Program-made: the position numbers and the translations under genes
Shown: positions 55,939 to 64,000 of the stretch, in pieces
Layout of the letters: each line of letters begins with the position of its first letter
Position numbering within the stretch: the stretch's first letter is position 1
Notes under the pieces: generated by a model
What the model was told of the DNA's origin: nothing
The model's input: the letters and a program-made list of their open reading frames with translations, nothing else
The model's database searches: none
Assembly (NCBI GenBank): GCA_950295325.1
Contig: OX485807.1
Location: 8,399,001-8,463,000, forward strand
Direction: 5' to 3'
DNA from: Polytrichum commune
Taxonomy: Eukaryota > Streptophyta > Polytrichopsida > Polytrichales > Polytrichaceae
DNA: 64,000 nt

Positions 55939-58900
55939 AGCATGACATGGAGAAGAAAAAGGCTAAAAGGGAAGCACAAGTTAATATTAAACATTCCCAC
56001 CTACATCACAAAAGAGCATCTAATGTGAGACATAAGGTGAATAAGCCAAGGTGAATAAACCAAGATTGATGTGGCAACCCAAAACCATATACGTCATAGA
56101 GTCAACCTGAAATAATTGTGATCAATGTGTTAAGGGATTTATACCCAAAACCAAGACTGAACTTAAAACCAACACTATATATCATAGTGATACATTTAGG
56201 GACTTCAAATGTTTGACCGGGGTACATAGTGATGACTTTAGGTGTTGGTTTTGGGTATGGATGCAGGAAGTGAGCAGCAAGCAATTGCAGAGCTATGGCG
56301 GTGGGCTCAGTCTCAACTTTTGAAATTGGAGACATTTTCTATGAGCCAGACATGCCAGGAATTTGAAAGCATCGCAGTCTGCTGATTCCCACATATTTTG
56401 AGCAGCAATCATTGTTTTTTTGAATGTAACGAAGATAAGACTCACAGTATATTTTAGCAGCAGGTATGGGGGGTCAAAAGTATGTAGTTTATGTAACAAC
56501 ATCATGGCTATGTACGGAAGACGAACAGCTTCTTCCAATGTCTAGAGGAGTGAAAAGCATGAGCAAATCACATTGTTATGTCTCCATCTATGACATCAAT
56601 CTAGTGATTCAAACTCTTTCAAATGCTCATGACAATCAGAATTTCTGTAAAAGTTGAGGTACAAAGATGTCAGCAAAATCTGAAATCTTGTTGAAATGGT
56701 CCTGGTACCATCAAAGGCCTAACCATGTACATCCCATATACACATATAGTGGTGCAAGTTGTCGGACTAATGAATGCAGATATTTTTTCCTAGATTCAAG
56801 GTGAGGGACGAATAAATACTCTGTGTGCGGTGTGACATTCTTGACAATGCCTGGAACATCTATGGTTGTGGTGTGGGCGTGTGATCCCCAACCTTCCTTG
56901 ATGCATTTGCCTCATGACATGCGCGCATCTTCAATATGGGTTCAATGCAACTTGCCACCAATGAAAGTCAACAGATTGAAATTCCAGTACTACTCTACTT
57001 CATTTAAGCATACGAGAATTGTAGTGGAATTCTTAGAGCATGAAAGCCATAATTTCCTAAGGAAGTCAATACTTAATTGTAGTACATTCTACAGCATCTG
57101 TAGGAAAAAGCATGGATAGAACTGGTTTCATGAGTCAAAGAATGATAGTTAAGTAGTTGAGAAGCTGAATTGGATAAGTTTATTGACATAAACAATTTAT
57201 GGCAAATCTAGAAATATAGAACCCCCATTAATTGGCTCCATAAGGTTCCTTGTAGTCTTTCTCTGCATTATGATATACCAAACATTGGTTGAAGGTTTGA
57301 ATGAGTTCAGTTAATCATTGGAGGAATGAGCTTTCTCGATTTTACTCTGTTGGAGGAAATGAAGAGTCGACGTTGTAGCTTTTCTCGAGATATGTCAAAC
57401 AAGGTAATGTCCATCAGATTCCACCAAGCAATGAGCCCCCAAAAGTTCTACAAATCATCATGGCTTTCACATAAGTATGGCAAGTCTAGAGACATTCTTT
57501 GACGAAGTAAGCTTTGAGGATTCAAGACTCCACCTACTAATTACTAGGGTTGTTATTTTGCCCTTAATTAATATGCATAACTTCGGTGTCCCTGACACCT
57601 CCTGCTGAGCTTAACCTCAAGGCCAATAGCCACTATGACTCAAGCCGTGTGAAACAAAAGTCCTCATTCATGGTGCTTTTTATCACTTTTCCATTATGCT
57701 CAATAAGGCCCTTTTGAGGTTGAAACAGAGATTCATAAGCCACGAGCAACATTTTTGGTAATTTTTATTGCACTGTGTTGAATTTATGCAAATTCGTCAC
57801 ATGTTTCTTATTTGAAAACTATGAAGCTCAGTATGAGGGAAAACAGCAGTAAACAATCCCAACTTCCAAGAGATCCATTAATTTCTACTAAATCTCTTGT
57901 GGAATATTCACTACTAGCATACAAGTCCTACACAATAGTCCATGTCTATGAAAGAACAAAGCGAAGATTTGCAAATTTGCCAGTTACATAGGACAAGTTT
58001 CTAGTGATTTAGGTCAATTGCCTAGGACTCATATGCTGCAACTGCACTGACAGTGGAGTAGGGTTTGTATTTTTCATGCTTTGGGATCTCAATTTACTCA
58101 TTCCCAAATTCCAGCCCATGTGGCCATGCCTCTTTCTATGGACATCCAGCCTTTTGGAGCAAGTGCAAATTCTTGCCTATAAGCTAACTTGTGCAATTCT
58201 TAGGTTCGAGCTAACTCCACTTGCACTAAGTTAATTAACTTTAATTCATCAGAAGGCACATTGAATACACCGCCTTGGTACCCATTGGCATGTGCTGCTA
58301 CTCCAAGTTGCATTCACAAAGTGACAGAGTCAACATATCCTAATTCATGTATGTTGATCTTATGAAGTAAACTTCGTTACACCTTCATTTGTAGAGAACA
58401 CAAGCAATCAAGACGGTGTCTCATGGCCCAGTTTATGTTATCCAAGTTGTCTTTTAAAATAATCTTAACTTAGTGCAAGGTTTTCTCAGTTCGATAGTAA
58501 GCTACAGTGAAAGTACAGTGCTTAGTTGGCCAAGTGACTCAGTCAATATTGAAGAACAAATTATCTTCCAGGTAGTAGTAAGGTATGTGGGAGTTGATTC
58601 GTTCATTTTTAATGTTTTCCAACTTCCACCGATTAGATTCACACAAAGAAACTTGTGTTGCATTAGCAAATCTACGATGAAGCATGATCAACAATCGGAT
58701 TGAAAATTAGACCTCCCTCGATTTAGTTATGGTTTTCGGAAGTGCATGTTTGTTGATTTCTTTACTATATACATAGGTTCTCCCGATTGTATTCACTATT
58801 GAGTGTGTAGTAGGTAAGAAACATTTAATGATGTAGTCCAATTTCTTTTCAACGTGTGTCTGTATGGTGTTTGTTCTTTGACCTCACAGAACCACAGACC

Positions 58901-59370
58901 AATCTATTATAGATGTTGGATTACGAAAAGTAACCGAATAACACCCACACACCTTACTACTTTCATGATTCATGTGGTGACTTATATATGTTAGAGATTA
59001 TACTGTGATTACTTTTGATTATCAAATTCATCAGCTGCAATTCCCAGAGACACAATTGGGTCTTTAGCGATACTGACACGCCAGAATATTGTCAAAGATC
59101 ATGAATTCGTTCTTGTGTATCAGTTGATGATTTTGAAATGCTGGAGACTCTTGGACCCAGGTGTTCCCACTTTGCAGGACCAATCCTGTCCTAGTGCCAG
59201 TTGCAGTGTAAGGAGGAATTGGTGGTTGATCTTGGCTGCCAATTCCAAAAAGCATTCAGTCCCTAGCCAAACCTGCACAGGTCCCAAGTGTAAATGCAAA
59301 ACCCTCTCCTACTCCGGCTTCCGTAGTCTGATGTTGAGATTTGCAAACGGTGGGTTTATTAAGTTAGATT
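55939..59370. other. gene-free as far as can be seen
   Basis: About 3.4 kb with only short frames on both strands (up to 98 aa at 56823-57119). There is no shared repeat or splice-supported exon. It could hold a decayed gene, but nothing can be named. Confidence 0.45.
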
Positions 59371-60560
59371 AGGGTCCAAGATCAAGAAATTGGAGAACCG
59401 AGTGATCATATTGGTCGAGGGTAAGCTTTTGGACCCAAGGAGTTACACTTGGTCCAAGTCCAAGGTATGAAAAAAATGAAGTGGCACTGATGTGTCACCA
59501 CTTTCCTATCCAATGTCATTCATCCCAACTCAAGAAAATACTCCACCTAGGTTGAGAAACCAATTTTCAAGGTTGAGGCCAATCTTGAGTATGAAAGTAA
59601 GGTCCATTGAAAGCGTTTCCAAGTTTCTTGGAGCCGGACCCTAAACCAATAAACAAGAAATAATGGAGATTTTACACGGGTCCAATATCAAAGAAATTCC
59701 AAAATTGAGTAATCTTATTGGTCGATTCAAGTTTCATGACTCAAGGAGTTTATCCTAGGCTCTGGGTCCAAGGTATGAAAAAAAGAAGTGGCGCTAATGT
59801 GGCACCACTTTCTCACCCAATGTTGTTAATCCCAACTCCAAAAAAATGATACCAATCTTCAAGATTGGGTCCAATCTTAAGTCCAAAAGTAAGCATGGTC
59901 CATTGAAAGTGTTTTGGACTCCAAGTTTGTTGGAACCAAACCCTAATGTAAACAAAAAAAACAACAACAACAAATCATGTGCAATACTAGGGTCCAATTC
60001 CAAAGAAACTCCAAAATCGAGTAATGTTATTGGTCGAGAGAAGTTTCAAGATCCAAGAAGTTTACCCTAGGGCATGGGTGCATAGTCTACTGTTGTTAAA
60101 TTATCCCAAATCAAGAAAATGCTCCACCTGATTTAAGAAATCAATCCTCAAGGTTGGGCCCAATCTTGAGTCTAAAAGTAAGGTCCATTGAAAGTGTTTT
60201 GAACCCCAATTCCTTGGAACCAAACTTTGTTGTGAACGAAACATAACATAATGCTTACACTAGGGTCCAATACCACAGAAACTTGAGTGATCTTTGGGAG
60301 CATAATTTTTTACTCAAAGACTTTACATTAGAGTCTAGGTCCAAGGTATGAGTAATGGAAATGGCACTAATGTGACCCCAATATGCCATCACTTTCCCTC
60401 CGAATCTTGGTGAACCCTAGCACTAAAAGAAATACCCATTCTAGTTTTGAGGAACCAATATTCAAGCTTGGGTACAATCTTGAATCCGAAGGCAAGGTCC
60501 ATTAAGGGATGTTCTTGACCCTAAGTTTCTTGGACCCATACCTTAATGGAAACCATCCAA
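59371..60560 (+). repeat. tandem repeat, about 310 bp x 4
   Basis: Units begin near 59371, 59678, 59988 and 60260 with AGGGTCCAA(T/G)ATC. Each continues through GAGTAATCTTATTGGTCGA, GGTATGAAAAAAATGAAGTGG, ACCACTTTC, AATCTTGAGT and TAAGGTCCATTGAAAG(T/C)GTTT. The units are diverged and the last two are shorter. Non-coding. Confidence 0.8.
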
Positions 60561-62020
60561 AGTTGGATGCTATTGGGCTAGCTCCGCATCACAAGCCATG
60601 CCTTAGCCATGAGAAACAAGTTTATAAATCACAAATGAGTTTGGCAAAGCTGCAATGATATATATATATATATATGCAAATGCAAACCCATTGTTAATTA
60701 ATCGGTCACATTGGACCTGTGCATCTTGGGTACGTGATGGTTAGGAGCATTACTTGTATATCATATATTAGACAAGCAAAAATAAAGTAAGACTGACACT
60801 TGACCTAAATCCAACACATACAAATCATGAACAGTAGGAACTTAATGATATGAAAATGTACACCATTTCAACATCTGATGAAGGTGTTGGTTTTTGGTTG
60901 CCCACAAATGAAACCTCGAACCCTTTATGATTTTTGAATACAATGGTCAAACAATGTGCTCTTTGCTAATCTACTTGACCTTGCCAATAAGCGAATATGT
61001 AAGCTTGGTGATTCTAATAGTAGAAAATGTGCTCACTCCTTATTCAATTGGTTTTAGGTACACACGTTACATGCAAACAACAATATAAATATGAAGAAAT
61101 TTTCACATAACATTATTCAGCCATGTCCATCGGTTCCATGACCCTGGAATATTTCAATTATGTTTGGTGGGCCCCATTAACAAAGTAAGAATATACATTT
61201 ACTATTCATATATTCAGGTTAACACTTGGAAATTTGGTTGGAGTTATACTCCCGACACTATTCACATAATTCATTGTTCACCCTAGTACGATCATAGGAA
61301 ACATTGTTCATCTCGATGTTATTTATTGAAAATATTATTCATAGTAGTACTATCACTGAAAATATTGACACTATTCACAATATGCTTAATATTCATATCG
61401 ACTTTATTCATTATTCGTACTAACATCAATTTCTTCTTGTTTTCTAAGTTTCTTCCCATGAAGGTAAAGATAGAGGAGGCCCATGTTGCTAAATATAGAA
61501 TGGAACGTGCCCATGCAACTGAATAATGTTATGCACCAACCTACATAGAAATGAGTGTGCATCAATTTGGTCCTCAATATGTCCTATTGGTCGGTGTCTA
61601 GGGAGATTTTTGGGCGTAACTAGTCAAAATCCTAGTGTTTCCAAGTCCAACTGGTTACATGTTGTGATCTTTTGGTTATTCTTGACTAATATGAGGAGAT
61701 GTATTCCTTATACACTCTAAATTCTATAGTATTACGCTTGTGGCAACCAAAGTGCACGTGATATTAAGAAGTTCTACAATGATAACATTGAGTGTGATAG
61801 AAGAGAATAGTGTAGCATGTGACATTATGGATAAACACAAAGTTAACTTTGCATTAATGACAATATTTACATAGTTAACACCATGATGCATATGAGCGCG
61901 TGGTTTGAATTCCTTGGTGGTTTACTTTAATGTCAAAACCCATGTATACGGAGAGCAATGTGAGGATAGGAAGTGAGATTCAAACTAAGAGCATATGTTT
62001 GCTAGGGATTCAAGATATAA
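60561..62020. repeat. no gene; TA run and family B copy 3
   Basis: It holds a TA microsatellite at about 60659-60676 and a fragment of dispersed family B at 61590-61710 (GGAGATTTTTGGGCGTAACT, AAGTCCAACTGGTTACATGT), with another piece near 63055-63100. Otherwise it is AT-rich with short frames. Confidence 0.55.
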
Positions 62021-62026
62021 GAGAAG

Positions 62027-63544
62027 CTCAGGGGGGAGGGGGGTCACTCTTGTATTTAGAAAACTACGTGAGAACAAGTATAGGGTGCACTTTAAAGTTG
62101 CCACCTACAAATTATAAAACTACATTTTTAACAAAGACCAAGGTATCTATTGAACTCCATGGTATAAATAAATTAGGATGTTTACAAATTGATCATGTTC
62201 AAGAAATTTTAAAACTAACATACCATAGAGTTCAGTAGAGTGGAGTATTCAAATATTATATATTAAGGGCCCCACACCTTAGGGAGACCTAATGCTATTT
62301 GCCTAATGAGAATGATCTCTATCTTGTCATCCCAAATAGTGAGACTAGTTTCATTCATAATATTCAACATTTCATCCACAGATTGAAACCCTCAAGGAAG
62401 GAAGAATGACCTCCCCAAAACCCTAAATGGGGTTCATTTTCACCCCATCTCTCTCATGTGTTGTGTGGCAAAAAGGGTGTGTGAGCTCATAGGGTGGTGC
62501 AACTTTTGAGTGTGGCATGGTGGCGTGTTTAGGCTATGATCATGCAACTGGTGTGGTGGCATGGTTAGGCTATGAGTACCTCTATCTTTTTCCTTTGAAT
62601 TGCTTTGAAGATTGCTTGTTGAGTGTATAAGCTTAGAGTTTAGGAACTTGTTGTGTGAAGAGGATGTGTAGCTCATGGATCTATACTCTTGGATGTGTAG
62701 CGCCAATTACAATTGTGGCTTCTGGATCTATACTCCATGATTTAGTACATGAGTAGCTTTGTGATCTATACTCATGCTTTCCCTGTGATTTAGACTGAGT
62801 GGTGTGTAGGAAGTTCCCACTCCATCTACTCTGGAAGGAAGGGAAAGAACTTCTTCACTACCAAAAAGTGAACAACTTGTACTCGATGAGCATCATGCTT
62901 TACCTTCTGTTGTGGTTTGCATTTGATAGCATTGATGTTTCGGAGTTTTTTTTGGTTTGGACTTGCTTTATGTTTTGGACCCATTTTGGAGCTTTTTTGT
63001 AGTATAGTTTTTCATTAAGTTTCCGTGAGAGCCAATCATTGTCCTGGGATATTTGGTCAAAATCCTAGTGTTTCCAAGTCCAACTAGTTATTTCTCAAAC
63101 TCACCAACACTACCAAATGCAAAACACCAAATAGCATTCACATTATTTCACAAAATCGGTAATTCTCCTAAATTTTTGAACTTCAGCCAATTATTTCTCA
63201 AACTCAACCGGTTCATCTGTAACTAGCAATTGGTTCTCCCCTTTCATTGGAGCTAATCATGTGTGCAGTTCACTAAAGATCTTATATCTGTAAGTGTTGG
63301 ATTTACATGACATCATCAAAAACCATAATCTATAACTACTACATGCCCATATAAAAGAAGAATAAATACCAAATTAGCCTACCCGTAGAATCCTCAAAAA
63401 TAATAAATGTTAGAAAATTACATAATAGTAGGGTCCACACTATTTACCTTCTACAATATAATTACAACCCCCCCCCCCAAACACACACAAAAAAACCCTT
63501 GTATTTTCACATATTCCCACTAAATACAAGAGAGTGACCCCGTG
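62027..63544. mobile_element. 1.5-kb TIR element, probable CTCGGGG family
   Basis: The left end is CTCAGGGGGGAGGGGGGTCA, then CTCTTGTATTTAG and ACTACGTGAGAACA. The right end, reversed, is CACGGGGTCACTCTCTTGTA. GAGAAG abuts both borders (62021-62026 and 63545-63550), shorter than the 8 bp seen in the other members. A C11 run lies near 63468. No coding region was recognised. Confidence 0.6.
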
Positions 63545-63584
63545 GAGAAGAGGAGTAGAGTAGTGACATTAAGGAGATTGTTGT

Positions 63585-63775
63585 TACAAAGATTAAAGTG
63601 TACTCCTCTAAAGTAATGGGTAATTATCTCAAGGAAGAGGTTCACAGTTCGATTCTCGGCTGTGAAATCTCCTCTCTATGACGGAAAACTTGCCAAGTGG
63701 TCAACCGCCTCCTGTGCTTTGGCGCTGGCCTGTCGTCCTTTTGTCTCAAAAAAGATTTTTTTTTTAAAAATAAAG
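63585..63775 (+). repeat. SINE-like, tRNA-derived sequence
   Basis: A B-box-like AGTTCGATTCTCGG lies at 63649-63662, after an ATGGGTAATTATCTCAAGGAAG region that could be an A box. A GC-richer body ends in T- and A-runs (63745-63770). The layout fits a tRNA-derived SINE. No target duplication was defined. Confidence 0.5.
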
Positions 63776-63847
63776 CGATGGGTAATTTGCTTGAAGTCTT
63801 GAACGTCAACCGGTTATTTCTCAAATTCAACTGGTTCCTTTGTAACT

Positions 63848-63974
63848 AGCGGCCGGCCGGCCGGCCAGCCAGCCTCCCTGTTCATCGCCGTCGGTGTGTT
63901 TGAAGTCATTTCCTGGCGACCATAACCAGAACGATCTATAGTCCAGGCTGGACTATGGTTATGCCAGTTGCTGG
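63848..63974. repeat. GGCC run and terminal hairpin
   Basis: A (GGCC)n run is followed by GCCAGCCAGCC. A palindrome ATAGTCCAGGCTGGACTAT (63939-63957) is then flanked by CATAACC and GGTTATG, forming a nested hairpin. The function is unknown. Confidence 0.55.
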
Positions 63975-64000
63975 CTGGCAGAGGCAACCACCGCCCAAGA

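Overview
The window looks like nuclear DNA of a land plant. It is AT-rich and gene-poor, with spliced genes using GT-AG introns and dense nested DNA transposons. The one convincing host gene encodes a heavy-metal-associated (HMA) domain protein of the plant HPP/HIPP type. The transposon proteins (a SWIM zinc-finger MULE transposase and a DUF7869-like protein) make me lean towards a non-flowering plant (bryophyte, lycophyte or fern). That lean is an inference and weak; nothing here fixes the species. Only sequence reading by eye was possible, so repeat identities and boundaries are approximate unless a target-site duplication (TSD) is named.

Layout. 1-5.9 kb: dispersed repeats, one interrupted by a 347-bp transposon with a perfect TSD. 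5.9-12.3 kb: a nested stack. A Mutator-like element with a SWIM-domain gene was split by a TGTGAG...CTCAYA LTR, which itself carries a second MULE copy. 12.8-14.8 kb: a 1,969-bp solo LTR with a perfect 5-bp TSD, holding a 44-bp minisatellite open in all six frames. 15-29 kb: small transposons (TA-flanked palindrome-ended MITEs, a hAT-type MITE, foldbacks) and dispersed repeats. 30.2-32.6 kb: the four-exon HMA gene. 33-41 kb: degenerate repeats, a segmental duplication hit by two TIR insertions, and one unassigned exon-like ORF. 41.2-43.8 kb: a 2.6-kb TIR element. 45.2-48.5 kb: a 3.3-kb element with arms of about 520-530 bp and an internal two-exon gene for a Cys-rich, possibly Tudor-like protein. 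48.8-51.4 kb: an 80-bp satellite with a GTCGAC palindrome, split by two related transposons. 51.6-54.6 kb: a decaying two-exon DUF7869-like gene. 55-64 kb: a hairpin repeat, a 310-bp tandem repeat, another long TIR element and a SINE-like sequence.

The most interesting signal is one transposon superfamily with at least six members here (2940, 25754, 41194, 48833, 49532 and 62027). Its ends have two parts: an outer block close to CTCGGGGAGGTCACT, then an ACGTG (G-box-like) core about 34-41 bases in. Five of the six have 8-bp TSDs, four of them perfect. Nearby duplicated sequences preserve uninterrupted versions of one target, so that insertion can be read directly. No transposase for this family is certain; the neighbouring DUF7869-like gene is a candidate by proximity only.
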